Assembly (NCBI GenBank): GCA_030280995.1
Contig: JASXTE010000013.1
Span: 16,665,001-16,729,000 of the forward strand
Source: Hemileia vastatrix
Lineage: Eukaryota; Basidiomycota; Pucciniomycetes; Pucciniales; Zaghouaniaceae
Length of the DNA stretch: 64,000 nucleotides
Direction: 5' to 3'
This document shows positions 33,801 to 44,999 of this stretch, in pieces. A model generated the notes under the pieces. It was not told the origin of the DNA and ran no database searches. It saw only the letters and a program-made list of their open reading frames with translations. Within the stretch, counting starts at the first letter, position 1; every line of letters begins with the position of its first letter. Made by a program: the position numbers and the translations under genes.

Positions 33801-33832
33801 CTTATCCACTAGCCCTGGGGCTAGTGGATAAG
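33801..33832. repeat. Subterminal perfect palindrome
   Basis: Arms CTTATCCACTAGCCC and GGGCTAGTGGATAAG with a 2-nt spacer, 84 bp inside the Harbinger-like terminus. A second, smaller dyad around GAATGCATGATAATGCATT follows at once. It may be a transposase-binding or hairpin structure. Confidence 0.8.
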
Positions 33833-34096
33833 GAATGCATGATAATGCATTATCCTGCCTCTTATACCCCGATTTCCATTCTTAATTACTGATCCCAAAC
33901 TCATCACATCCATGATGGATTTTTAAGAAAGTCACATGACTTATAATTGCTGATTCCATCCTTAAGTCTTTCCTCACTTTATGCTACTTAATTTTGGTGG
34001 CAAACACTTGAAGTTTTTTTCTATCTACACACCCCAACTGCACATTTGGAGGTGAATTCCCACCTCCCTCATCACATAACCCTTCCACCGGCAACA

Positions 34097-35358
34097 ATGA
34101 AACACCTCTCTACTAGGAAGCTACTTCACTCAACAATGAATGCTATTACTTTTCTTTTAGTTCTTTACTATAAATCTGACTCTGATTTGGAAGATGCTTT
34201 AGCCAGTATGTCTTTTCTTTCCAAAAAGTGTTACATAAAACCAAGGGTGCCAAATCTTCATCATGATCCCAGATATGATCTCTGCTCCATTCCCAACATT
34301 CCTCAACTAAACTTTACTCAACTATTTCAAAATTTTCCTGATTCTTTCTTCAAACTTTTTTAACTCATCTCCAAACATCCTATATTTCATAACAATTCTC
34401 AAAATAAACAGTGTGATCCTGCTATTCAACTTGCTGTTGCACTATGTTGCTTTGGCTCAAATGGAAATGGTGCTGCTGTAAGACTTTTGGATAATCTTTT
34501 TAACATAGGATATGGTACCATGATATTATACACCAAGCACTGTATAATTGCTATCCTTTCCCTCAAGTCTCAAACACTTGCTTGGCCAACTCCAGAACAG
34601 TAACTTGAATCCTCTCAAGTAATTCAAGCTGAAGGTTTCCCTGTCTGTGTAGGATTTGTTGATGGCACAAATATACCTTTGAGTCAAAATCCTGCTCATG
34701 ATGGAAACCATTATTTTAATCGCAAAAAAATGTTTCTTCAAAATGTTCTCCAATTTCACATCTTTCATAAACTGAATTTTTTATTTATTTCTAGATATTC
34801 TATTGCTGTTCAACTTGTATGAAATTTCAATAAAAAATTTATTGCTTTTCATAGTGGCTGCCCCAGCTCATGTCATGACTCTTCCGTCTTCCAAAGAATG
34901 AGGATTTCTCAAACTCCTGACTCATACTTTGACAAATCTCAGTACCTCCTTGCATACTCAGCATATGCAAGTGGAAAGTAAATTATACCTGCTTTCCATG
35001 GTGCAACTATAGAAAATGACCCAAAACCACCTTTAATTATCACCTTTCCCAATCAAGAGTACAGATTGAAAATGCTATTGGGATTTTAAAGGGAAGATTT
35101 TCTATTCTCTGGGAGCTCAGAATCCAATTTCAAAAAAAATTGGAGATCAAAACTGCAAATCATTGGATAATGACTTGCGTTATACTCCACAATATCCTAG
35201 CTGATTTAAAGGATGAGTGGAATGATCTTTATGAAGAAGAGGATCCTGAATCAGCACTGGCTCTCCCCTCCCTTGAATCACAAAACATTCATTCAACTGG
35301 CATACACTCTGTCAATATGCCTATTACTCTCCAACATTTCTCTTCACCACCCTTTTAA
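34097..35358 (+). pseudogene. HARBI1/PIF-like DDE transposase, copy 1 (decayed)
   Basis: DDE nuclease-type transposase of PIF/Harbinger. Seen: N-terminal helical region (LARKLL-type start at ATG 34097, then KHPIFHNNSQ and AVALC..GSNGNGAA); GFVDGTNIPLSQNP with the first Asp (codon 34661-34663); an intron-like gap ending TTCTAG; AFHSGCPSSCHDSSVFQ with the second Asp (34877-34879); VQIENAIGILKGRFSILWEL with the Glu (35068-35070); C-terminal ANHWIMTCVILHNILADL. In-frame stops near 34603, 34822 and 34982 and some frame changes make it non-functional. The catalytic triad codons are still present. Confidence 0.8.
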
Positions 35359-35823
35359 ATTATTTTTTTGTACTCTCCCAATTTTCAAATTCCTTGTTTT
35401 TTCCACTTGTGTTATTTTCATGTTCCATGTTTTATTCACTTGTGTTGTTTATTTTTTTTTTTTGCATAACTAAAATTTTGAATTTGCTGTTAATTCTCTT
35501 TTTTGGATGTCTCATTTGTTTCATTTCATCAGCTCAACATGAAATTAAATATTTTCTGCAATCGCATAATTTGTCACTGTTTCATTTTTTCATTCATCCC
35601 TCATATCCATTTTGTCCTCTCCTCCAACATCCATCAAAAATTTTCAATTCCTCTATGTTCTCATCTCATCTCTCCAGGTAAGTAATTTTTTTTTCTTATT
35701 TTTGATTTTTTTTACTTGCTAATAATTTTTTTTTCCCTTTTTTTTTTCTTTTTTTTTGTCCTGTAAGTGCTTTTTTTTGGTTTTCAAGGTTAGACTAATT
35801 TTTTTTTTGTTTTATCATTTTTT

Positions 35824-36272
35824 TCACCCTCCATCATCCCCCTTTCCCCCCTCCTTGTCTGCCTCCATACCCCCCTTTAATCCCTCCTTGCCCACCTCAA
35901 CCCCCCCCTTTACCCCCTCCTTTCCCACCTCAAACCCCCCTTTACCCCCTCTATTCCACCTCAAACCCCTCCACCCACCCCCCCCAGTACCTACTTATCG
36001 AATTGCTAATGATTTGATAATTTAGGTGTAGGGGGTTTTTGCAGGGGTTTGAGGGGGGGGGGGTTTGAGGCAGGTCTGAGGGGGTAAAGGGGGGGTTTGA
36101 GGCGGGCAAGGAGGGGGTAAAGGGGGGGTAAAGGGAGGGTAAAGGGGAACTAAAGGGGGGTTTGAGGTAGGTAAGGAGGGGTTAAAGGGGGGTAAAGGGG
36201 GACTAAAGGGGGGTTTGAGGCAGGTAAGAAGGGGTTAAAGGGGGGTAAAGGAGGGGTAAAAGAGGGGGTTTG
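35824..36272. repeat. C-rich/G-rich inverted tandem array 1
   Basis: The left arm (35824-35988) is built of ~28-32-bp units such as CCCCCTTTACCCCCTCC plus CACCTCAAA. The right arm (36031-36272) is its imperfect reverse complement (GGGGGTAAAGGGGGGGTTTG, GAGGCGGGCAAGGAG). They are separated by ~40 bp of AT sequence. The whole could fold into a very large hairpin. The same design follows Harbinger copy 2 at 45483-46060. Confidence 0.8.
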
Positions 36273-37069
36273 TGTCACCGGACAACCTATGCACAAGGTC
36301 AAGGGTGTTCCTGAAAGTGAGATGGAGGGAGGAGTTAGAAACTTCTTCGAAGCACAGAGGAAATGTTTGAGGAAGTGATTCAAAGGAAGAGCTGCTTCTT
36401 TGAGATATGTTTGATAAGAATCTCAATATAATTTAAAGGTAATATTAATATTCTTAAGATCTCACAAAGGGCTGTAAACTCAATAATAAAGGATTTAAGT
36501 TTTAGAAATGATTACTGAGAAAATAAGGAAATGTACAATAACAATGATTTAACCTGAAGTTTTACCACTATTAACTATATATACGTTTAATAATTTAATT
36601 CTAAAGAAATATCAAACCAAAATCCAACCCCTTTTATATCCATTACTCTTCCTCACATTGACCTCATACCCATCCATCATTCCGCACACCACAGACCTCC
36701 CAAAATACACCCATTACACCTGCACCCTCCTCACTAACATCCATTTAACCCTTTGACCCTCCATTATCCATTCCGTCCATGCTCACTACCCCTGTTAATA
36801 ACCCACAGATACTTAATAAACCTTTTAGCGGAATATTGCATTGACTGTTGCGCTGTGCGTTGCTTATCAAGGAAAAGACTAAACACACTATTGAGAGATT
36901 GACTAATTTAGATTTAAAGTTTAGTTTAGCGCGGTTGAATAGTGAGTACACAAAGGAAAGTCACAGTTGCTATGTAGAATTGCTTTCTGGGCTTCGAGTA
37001 TGGATTTAGACCTCTTTATTATTGATTTAATGAGCTTCTTTTGCCTCAAGTGTCATGTGGCGTGTGACA
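36273..37069 (-). repeat. Left (3') LTR of Gypsy element C
   Basis: 797 bp. Aligns with 43869-44677 along its length (shared ACAAGGTC.AGGGTGTTCCTG, GTGAGATGGAGGGAGGAG and TAGACCTCT.TATTATTGATT). Many substitutions and small indels separate the pair, so the element is old. Confidence 0.88.
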
Positions 37070-37077
37070 GATTCCCG

Positions 37078-37091
37078 GGTATAAAAGGCAA
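37078..37091 (+). promoter_or_regulatory. TATA box for the opposite-strand gene
   Basis: GGGTATAAAAGGCA lies just inside the LTR boundary, ~90 bp before ATG 37178. A CT-rich leader (TTCTTTTCTCTCACTCC) lies between them. The position fits a RNA polymerase II core promoter for the plus-strand gene. Confidence 0.6.
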
Positions 37092-37177
37092 GCTCCTTTT
37101 AGCATGAGACACATTCTTCCCACACTATTTAATTCTTTTCTCTCACTCCTTCTTCTATTAATTAGTTTTTCTTTATT

Positions 37178-38111
37178 ATGTCTAATTGTCCTACTCCTAC
37201 TCCCACACCTCCACACCCCAAAGCGGATGACAGAATAGTCACTCGTCAATATTCCCAAGCTTGCACGGCCTGCCAATCAATGGAATACTTTTGGGTCAAA
37301 AGCACGGCCACACGAGGTCCTTGCCAGAAATGCGAGTTTTGTCGCTGGAGACGGGTGACGTGTGATGCTCTTTCAAAAAATGAGGACATTGAGCAAAGAT
37401 TTACAAAGAATAAGTACTGGGTAATCTCGAAGACCAAAGAGGTGGTTGAGGATATTTGGGATGTATCAGTCGGGATGATCGATTGGTGGAAGAAGTGGAG
37501 GAAGAGGTCGAGGATACCGTGGCCACTTGGGTAGCCCAGGCTACAGGTAAAAAAGGAGGGGTGGATGAACTCGTTGAAGAGGATGAGGATGAGGTTCCTG
37601 CCTTGAACCGGAATCGGAAAAAACGGCAGATGATCATTGAAGATGATGATGAAGAGGAGAAGGAAGTGACAGTAGAGGTCACCCCGAGGCTGTTTTTAGA
37701 GCCTGACCCTGTTTTTGAAGTAAGTTTTTACCTTTTCATGTTTCAAAATTTTGTTACTGATGACTGTATTGTTTTTAGAATTCAGATGTCATTGTGGAAG
37801 CTCCAATTTTGGAAGCTGCGCCATTGCTGCCAGATGAGGCCAGTCAACAGACGGTTGACTCGAGGGAGGAGAATGAGGAAAACCTTGACCAAGTGTGGTT
37901 GAAGAAACCTTGGCAGGGTCAACAAAGTTCGATTCCTTGAAAACTTAAGTGACAAGATCAACAAGATTGTCAATGCCTCCTCCTTTGATGTGGCAGAAGA
38001 ATTACTGGAGATTGGAGAGGAGGAAGTATTTGAAAAATGCAGGAAGGAAATAAGGGTGGTATTAGAAAAAATGAAGAAATTGGTTCGGGAGAAAATGCAG
38101 GAGAAAATTTG
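37178..38111 (+). pseudogene. Cys-cluster accessory gene inside Gypsy element C, frameshifted
   Basis: Starts ATG 37178 with a Pro-rich N-terminus. Then comes a cysteine cluster ACTACQS, 15 residues on CQKCEFCRWRRVTC, resembling fungal zinc-cluster or gag-linked Cys modules (C-X2-C...C-X2-C-X2-C-X6-C). After a one-base frame change near 37470 it continues as an acidic region (EEVEEEVEDTV, VEEDEDEVPAL) with a basic NRNRKKRQ patch. An intron 37722-37779 (GTAAGT...TTTTTAG) leads to NSDVIVEAPILEAAPLLPDE. After a second frame change comes a helical C-terminus (FLENLSDKINKIVN, EELLEIGEEEVFEKC) with a stop at 38109-38111. It is convergent with pol. The function is unknown; DNA/RNA binding is inferred from the cysteines and basic patch. 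Confidence 0.6.
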
Positions 38112-39004
38112 AAATGGGTAGGGAAGAAAAAGTAGAAAGCAAATGTAATTTTTGTATTTATTTATTTATTTTATTTTGTTTTTTTAATTAAAATTTTAAT
38201 ATATTTTTATAAGATTTTGAAAAGAAAAAGAAAGAAGGAAAATATTTGAATAAAGGTTTTGTTTTAAATTTTGAAAGAAGAAAAGAAAAAATATTTAGCT
38301 GAGGAAATTTTTTAGTTAAAGTTTTGAAAAGAAAGAAAAATTTAAGTAAGAAGAGAAAAAATAGTTGATTGAAAAATTTTGTTTTTTATGTTTAAATGAA
38401 AATTTAATGAGAAAAAGAAAATTGGTTATTTGTGAAAGTTTATTTATTTTTTGAAGTTTTTGAGGAATTTTGGTTATTTAAAAATAAAGAGAAAAAATAG
38501 TTTTGAAAAAAGAATTTGAAAGAAAGAAGTAATTTGTTTAAAGAATTTTAAAAGAGAGAGTTAAAGGTTGAAGTGAGGTTTGAGAAAGGTTGTCATATTG
38601 AGTTCGTGAAAAATTTTGATAGTTCAAAGAAAAAGAATTAAGGAAAAAAATGTATTTTGAAAAAAGAAAAAAGTTTGAAAGGAGAAAAGAAAGAGAAATT
38701 AATGGAATTATTGATTTTTAAGATTTTATTTTGATGAATTTTAAGACTTTATATTTATTATTTTTTTTTTAATATTTTTTTTAAATCTAATTTTATTTTA
38801 GTTTATTATATTATATTATATTATATTATATTATATTTATTTTTTTAAAGAATGTTGAAAAAACTTTTTGAAAAAGAGAAAAAAGAAAACAGAGTAAGGA
38901 TTTTTTAGAAGTAAAGAAGTTTTAGAATTTTAAGAAAAGAAAAGAAAAGAAAAATAAAAAGAGGAGAAAAGAGAAAAATAAAAGAGAGTTTTAAGGTTTT
39001 GGTT
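38112..39004 (+). other. Purine-rich low-complexity spacer within element C
   Basis: Runs of GAAAAGAAA-type sequence on the plus strand alternate with T-rich parts and a (TTATA)n run near 38805-38835. No coding pattern seen. It separates the 3' ends of the convergent pol and accessory genes. Confidence 0.6.
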
Positions 39005-39005
39005 T

Positions 39006-42000
39006 TTAAGGATATTTAAGATGAAAAGATTTTAGGAGTTCAGGGGCATTAGAAACATTGATGGCTGGTTCCCAGGATGTTTTGTCTGAGTCATCGAGGA
39101 AGCCTTCCCATTCCACAAGGTATTGAAGCTTCCCCTTGCGTATTATTGAATCAAGGATATGGCTTACTTCCCACTCTAGATGGTCTTCTACTTTGACTGG
39201 TTCCGGAGGAGGTTGGTTCCTGCCCAGGTATGTTTCTTGAGCCAGTTCCAGGAGAGATACGTGGAAAACAGGGTGAATAGCCTGCCATTTAGGAGGTAGC
39301 TTGAGTCCAAATGCAGTTTTAGAGACTTTGGAGTCAATTTTGAATGGTCCCAAGCGCATTTTGGCCAGTTTCTTTGATGGTCGAGTCATTTGAATGTTTT
39401 GTGCGTCAAGCCATACTTTGTCGCCTGGTTTAAAGGAAGGAGCAGATTGTCAATATTTGTCGGCCTGTTCCTTTTACCTTCTAATCGCTAATTCCAAGTT
39501 TGATTTAAGTTCTTCTTGGAGTTGTGATATGGCTCGAAGATAATGTTCCACAGGATGACTAGTTCCTACATGGATTGAGTTGAATCAAGGATGTCTTCCA
39601 TAAACAGTTTCAAAGGGAGATTGTTGTGTCGAAGAATGAGTTGAGTTATTATAAGCAAATTCAGCCAATGGTAACCATGTGGTCCAATTGTCTTGTTGAT
39701 AACTGACATACATTCAAAGGTATTGTTCGAGAATTTGGTTGACCCTTTCTGTTTGCCCATTGGTTTCAGGATGATAGGCCATGGAGAGATTCCTTGTGAT
39801 ATTGAGTTGTTGACACAATTGAGTCCAGAATGTGGATACAAACAATGAGCCTCTATCTGAAATAATATCATTAGGTAAGCCATGTTTGGAAAATACATAT
39901 TCTAGAAACAATTTTGACAAATCTTCTGCTGTAGAAGTAGTAGTGGTTTTAATGAAAATAGACATTTTTGAAAATCTATCTACTATTACTAATATAGCAT
40001 CAAAATTATTAGAAAGAGGAAGTTGAGAAATGAAAATCCATTGATAAAGATTCCCAAGGTTTAGAGGGAATAGGAAGTGGTTGAAGCAACCCATGCTTCC
40101 GGTGACGGGGAGCCTTATTCCTATTACATTTGCAACAAGATCTTATATAGGCCTTAATTTCTCTGGTCATTCCTGGCCAGAAGAAATCCCTTGCTATTAA
40201 CTGGTAGGTTTTATCAACCCCAAAATGACCAGCTAATGGAGAATCATGTTGACTATTGAAAATCCATAATTTTATTTCATTTTTGTCGGGTATGACTACT
40301 CTACCTTTGAAGACTAATAGACCTGATTCAATACTAAATCTTTTGGCCCCTTGCCTTGAGAGTATTTTGTCTTTTAACCCTAAACAATAATTGTCCTTTG
40401 ACTGAGCTTCGAGGATGTTGGATAGTGGATTTTGAAAAGATTGAATTGTCATTGAATTAAGCTGATGAGTCGTTAACATTGATTAATTGAAAATTGATTT
40501 CACATTTTCTGGGTTCTTTTCAGCAAATGCGTCCCCCCGCTGCGGGTAAAAGTTGTCCCAACATGACAAGATATCTGGGACAATGCAGCTCTTACCTGGG
40601 CGATAGGAAATAGAAAAAGGAAATTCAGACAGAAATTCAGCCCACCTGGCCTGATGCCTAGTTAACACTTTGGAAGACATAAAGTATTTCAAAGCATTAT
40701 GGTCTGTTAGAATTTGAAAAGGACTATCTAAGCTGAGAAGAAAAGAGCGCCATTTTTTAAGACAATGAGTAATAGCTAAAAGCTCTTTGTCATGAATTTC
40801 ATAACTTAATTCTGCTGCAATGAGTTTGCGTGACTCAAAAGCAACAGGATGAAACAGTTTTGTTTCCGGATTCAATTGAGAAATGACCCCTGCGATAGCA
40901 TAATCGCTTGCATCTGTCTCGACTATTGTCGAAGCAGTAGGATCAAAGTGTTGAAGAATTGGAGCTGTGGTGAACGCAGTCTTCAATGCTTTGAATTACT
41001 TTTGTGCTGTAGAAGTAAAAACAAAAGGAATATCTTTTCTAAGAAGAGAAGTAAGATTTGAAATAGTTTTAGAGTAATCTTTAATAAATCTTCTATAGAA
41101 ATTTGCAAAACCCAAAAATACTTGGAGGGATTTAACAGTTTTGGGCTCAGGCCATTCCAGGACGTTTTGGACCTTTTTGTTGTCCATGACTAAACCATCA
41201 GTGGATAACGTAAAACCCAAAAAATCGATTGATTTAAGATGGAATTTGCATTTATTGTGCTTGGCGTAGAGACCGTGATCTTGAAGTCGATTTAGAACCT
41301 GTTGAACATGATGAATATGTTTATCCAGTGTCTTCGAGAAAATTAAAATATTGTCTAAGTAGATGACAACATCTTGAAAAACGTCATTAACAAAAGTTTG
41401 AAAAGTCGATGGTGCATTACATTATCCAAAAGGCATAACTAAATATTCAAAACTACCAAATCTAGTGCGCATTGCAGTCAGTGGTTCATGACTTTCCGCA
41501 ATGCAAATAATATTATAAGTGCCTCTAAGATCAATTTTAGAAAATAAATTAGCACCATTGAAAAGGGTAAGAAGAAATGACATAGGAGGAACAGGATATG
41601 CATTCTTCTTAGTGACTGTGTTGAGCTTTCTATAGTCAACACACAACCTAAGGCTACCATCCTTTTTTTTACAAAAAGAACTGGGGAGCCGGTTGGAGAT
41701 TTACTGGCTCTGATGAAACCTTTGGCTACATTCTCTGCAATGTAGTCTTGAAGAACTTGAGATTCGTCCTTCGGCAAAGAATAGACAGGACCTGCCAGAG
41801 GTACTGGATCTATTAACTCTATCTGATGGTTGTAGGGTTGATGAGGTGGTAACTTATTGGCCTTGCGGATTGAGAAAACATCAAGGAAATAATGATAGAT
41901 TTCCAGTAGAGTTGATTTAATGGCTTCAACATTTATTTGGTAGTCCTCATCATCTTCAAGAGAATCTATTGAGGGAAGACCATAATTGAGAGAGCATGAT

Positions 42001-43795
42001 TCAATTACTTTGAGGCAATTTAAATCCTCTTTGAGTGAATTCATTGAGCTAGAAGGGTTATCCAATTGCTCATTTAGAGAAAGATCAGATGCTTGAAAGT
42101 AATCTGGCAGAGATTTTTCCTCTAGCAGGAGATTGTCAGGCAGTTGTTTAACTCCCTATTGACCTGCATTGAAGAATCAGAAATATACTTAGTGCATGGG
42201 GTGATCAATCCCCGTGACCAATCAATTTCAGGATTCCAATGCGTTAAAAAGTCATGGCCAAGAATGGTATCGTCCATCCTTGGGGCGTCCAAGACTGATA
42301 ATTCCCACTCGAAGGGGGGAAAATTCGGAAAGTTGAAAACCCATAAAACTTTCTTACTGACCCAATATTTGGGTTCCTCTGATTCAAACAAGTAAATTGG
42401 AGTTCAATAGATATCTGTAAATGTCAGCTCTAACTTCTTGGCAAAAGATAAACTAACAAAAGAAATTGAAGCTCCAGAGTCTATAAGACAACTGAAGGGG
42501 GTATCCTCCTTGAAAAGAATGAATCTCAAGTGGTTTAAGGCAACTCCATTCCTTAAGACATGGAGGTTCTGTGCACTGGGAAAGATAAGATAGTTTGCTT
42601 TGCACACAAGTAAACTATCTACTAGTTTTTTGACTTTGAACTAGTACCTTCTCTTTCCTTCAGCTTTACACAATCTTCTAGCTTGTGCTTACCCCCACAA
42701 TACATACATAACCCATTATCCGCTCGTCTCTTCCTCTCAGCTTCTTTAAGCTCTCCTTTAGGATCCAGTACTTTGCTGATATTGCCTGGGGTCAAGCTTT
42801 TAGGTTGAGGTTTTTCCTTTCCCTTATTGGGTTTGGATTGAGTTGTCCATGGGTGTGAAGAAGGTCCCAATTTAAAATTTAGGCCTTGAGATTTGTTGGC
42901 GTATCAACAATGTTGTAGTTGTCCTTGGTAAACGCCGTCGAGTTCGAGGTTTTGATCCATTAAATCCATTAAAGTAGTCATCTTCTGACCATGAAGATTT
43001 AATTGATCCAGAATCCTCAAAGGAAGTCCTTTTTTGAAATGATACTTGAGGGCAGCATCATTCTAACCTACTCGAGTTTGAAGTGCTCTGAAGTTCGAAA
43101 TATATTCAGAGGCTTTACCATTATCACTCATGCAAAGAAAATCAAGTTAGATTTCTGTGTTGTCAGTTTCATTAGGGTCACCAAACAACGTGAAGAGTTG
43201 GTCTTCGAATCTTTCCCAGCTATTAATAAGTAAGTGGGTTTCTGTCAAAGAGAGCATGAGAAGATAATGCTCGAACCATCTTGCTTCTATTCCGGCTAGG
43301 AAGGAAGAAACATAAACAACCTTTGATCAGTCGTTATTGAATTTTCAAGGGTCATTATGAAACAGGAGCTTGCAGGTTTGCAAGAAGGGCCACAATCTGT
43401 CTGGATGTTCTCCATAGAATTTATCAGGAGATTTCATGGAAGGAGTTTTAAATTTAGATCCCTCCAAAGACATTGAATTGGATAGGGTTTTCATGAAAAG
43501 TCTCATGAAGTCCTCCAGCAAATTAGATGGTCCAGGTTCCGAAGGTTGACCAGAAGGGTGAGTAGCAGGGGCGGATGGTGCCTCATGCATCGTATCCTCT
43601 CCTTCTTCTTCCTTGCTAGAATCATCAAAATCCTGAGGGATTTCTTCTACAGATTGGACGGAATGTCCCCGCTCTCTATGGTTGAGAGGTTCCAAGGAGT
43701 AAGTGCGGGAAACAGGCCGTGTGGCTGTTGGCCTGCCTCAGGCTCGAGCTCCAGTAGTAGTGCCCGTAGGAGGAGTGCGTTGAAAAGGTTCCATT
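39006..43795 (-). pseudogene. Gag-pol of Gypsy element C, heavily decayed
   Basis: From ATG 43795 (MEPFQRTPP, soon interrupted by a TGA): gag with SPDKFYGEHPDRL; zinc knuckle CMYCGGKHKLEDC near 42720; protease DSGAS near 42480; RT with VDYRKLNTVTKKNAYPVP and SKIDLRGTYN; an in-frame stop after MPFG near 41420; the catalytic box reads YLDN in place of YLDD near 41365; RNase H ETDASDYA and LTDHNALKYF (40483-40986); integrase H2C2 zinc site (40150-40260), VDRFSKMSIF, SDRGSLF and HPETNGQTERVNQ (39740-39970, Glu kept); C-terminal chromodomain LQYLVEWEGFLDDSDKTSWEP (39006-39389). At least six frame breaks or stops. The chromodomain is a standard one, clearer than in A and B. Confidence 0.88.
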
Positions 43796-43868
43796 TTATG
43801 AATTTAGAAAACACCTGAAAAGGACGTAGTAGTGCAAAGAATGAGAACTACAGAGAATTAAATTATAC

Positions 43869-44677
43869 TGTCACCAAAAGACCTACGCACAAGGTCGAGG
43901 GTGTTCCTGGAAGTGAGATGGAGGGAGGAGTTTAGAAACTTCTTTGAGGAACAGAGGAAATGTTTGAGGAAGTGATTCAAAGATGACTCGAAGGAAGAGC
44001 TACTGCTTCGAGATATGTTCAAGAAGAATTCTAATTTAATTTAAAGGTAATATTAAAATTCTTAAAATCTCACAAAGGGTTGGAAACTCAATAATCAAAG
44101 ATTTAGGATTTATAAATGATTACTGAGAAAATAAGGAAATATACAATAATAATGATTTAACTTAAAGCTTTTACCACTATTAACTATAAATATGTTTTAT
44201 AATTTAATTCTAAAGAATGTCTAACCAAAAACCCAACCCATTTTATATCCTTTACTCCTCCTCGCATTGACCTCATACCCATCCACTATTCCGCACATCA
44301 CAGACCATTAAAATACACCCGTTACACCTGGACCCTCCTCACTAACATCCGTTAACCCTCTAATCCTCTGCTATCCATTCCGTCCATGCCCACTACCCCT
44401 TTTAATAATTCACAGACATTTAATAAACCTTTTAGTGCACCATTACATTGACTATTGCGCTGTGCGTTGCTTATTGAAGAAAAGACTGAGACACACAATT
44501 GAGAGATTGACTAATTTAGATTTAGATTTTAGACTAGCGCTGTTGAATAGTGAGTACACAAAGGAAAGTTGCAGTTGCTATGTAGAATTGCTTTCTGCAC
44601 TTTGAGTATGGATTTAGACCTCTGTATTATTGATTTAATGAGCTTCTTTTGCCTTGAGTGTCACGTGGCGCGTGACA
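43869..44677 (-). repeat. Right (5') LTR of Gypsy element C
   Basis: 809 bp, TGTCACC...GTGACA, partner of 36273-37069. It abuts Harbinger-like transposase sequence at 44678. Confidence 0.88.
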
Positions 44678-44999
44678 CACCTTTCCCAATCAAGAGTACA
44701 AATTGAACATGCTATAGGTATTTTAAAGGGACAATTTTCTAGTCTTTGGGAGCTCAGAATCCAATTTCAAAAAAAATTGGAGATCAAAACTGCAAATCAT
44801 TGGATCATGACTTGCATTATACTCCACAATATCCTAGCTGATTTAAAGGATGAGTGAAATGATCTTTATGAAGAAGAGGATCCTGAACCAGCACCTGCAC
44901 TCCCCTCCCTTGAATCACAAAACATTCATTCAACCAGAATATGCTCTGTCATTATGCCTATTACTCTCCAACATTTCTCTTCACCACCTTTTTAAATTA
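44678..44999 (+). pseudogene. HARBI1/PIF-like transposase, copy 2, C-terminal fragment
   Basis: Begins exactly at the right LTR of element C and corresponds to copy 1 from about 35042 onward. Seen: VQIEHAIGILKGQFSSLWEL with the catalytic Glu codon (44705-44707) and ANHWIMTCIILHNILADL, then a TGA where copy 1 reads on into an acidic tail. The DNA downstream is also homologous to 35359-35770, as far as the inverted array. The N-terminal two thirds are missing. Confidence 0.8.

Larger units (their letters stand above)
33717..36272 (+). mobile_element. PIF/Harbinger-like DNA transposon 1, right end lost
   Basis: Left terminus GGGGGTATCAAAGT at 33717. Then comes a perfect 15-bp-arm hairpin at 33801-33832, a transposase pseudogene (34097-35358), a long T-rich tail, and a C-rich/G-rich inverted array that runs into Gypsy element C at 36273. 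No matching right terminus was found before element C. Confidence 0.65.
36273..44677 (-). mobile_element. Gypsy element C (chromodomain type), decayed, with an opposite-strand extra gene
   Basis: Flanked by ~800-bp LTRs (36273-37069, 43869-44677; ends TGTCAC...GTGACA). The minus strand carries a gag-pol pseudogene, and the plus strand between pol and the left LTR carries a Cys-cluster gene. Outside 5-mers (GTTTG and CACCT) do not match. The left flank is the G-rich array of Harbinger 1 and the right flank is the middle of Harbinger copy 2, so the two ends do not reflect one simple insertion. No purine tract precedes the left LTR on the minus strand. Confidence 0.85.

Noticed and set aside
35394..36025. 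Phe- and Pro-rich ORFs near the inverted array
   Set aside because: Products of poly-T and C-rich repeats.
35900..36270. Telomere-like sequence because of TTTAGGG/CCCTTTA-like units
   Set aside because: Units are longer (~30 bp), irregular and inverted around a centre; they are internal to a transposon, not a chromosome end.
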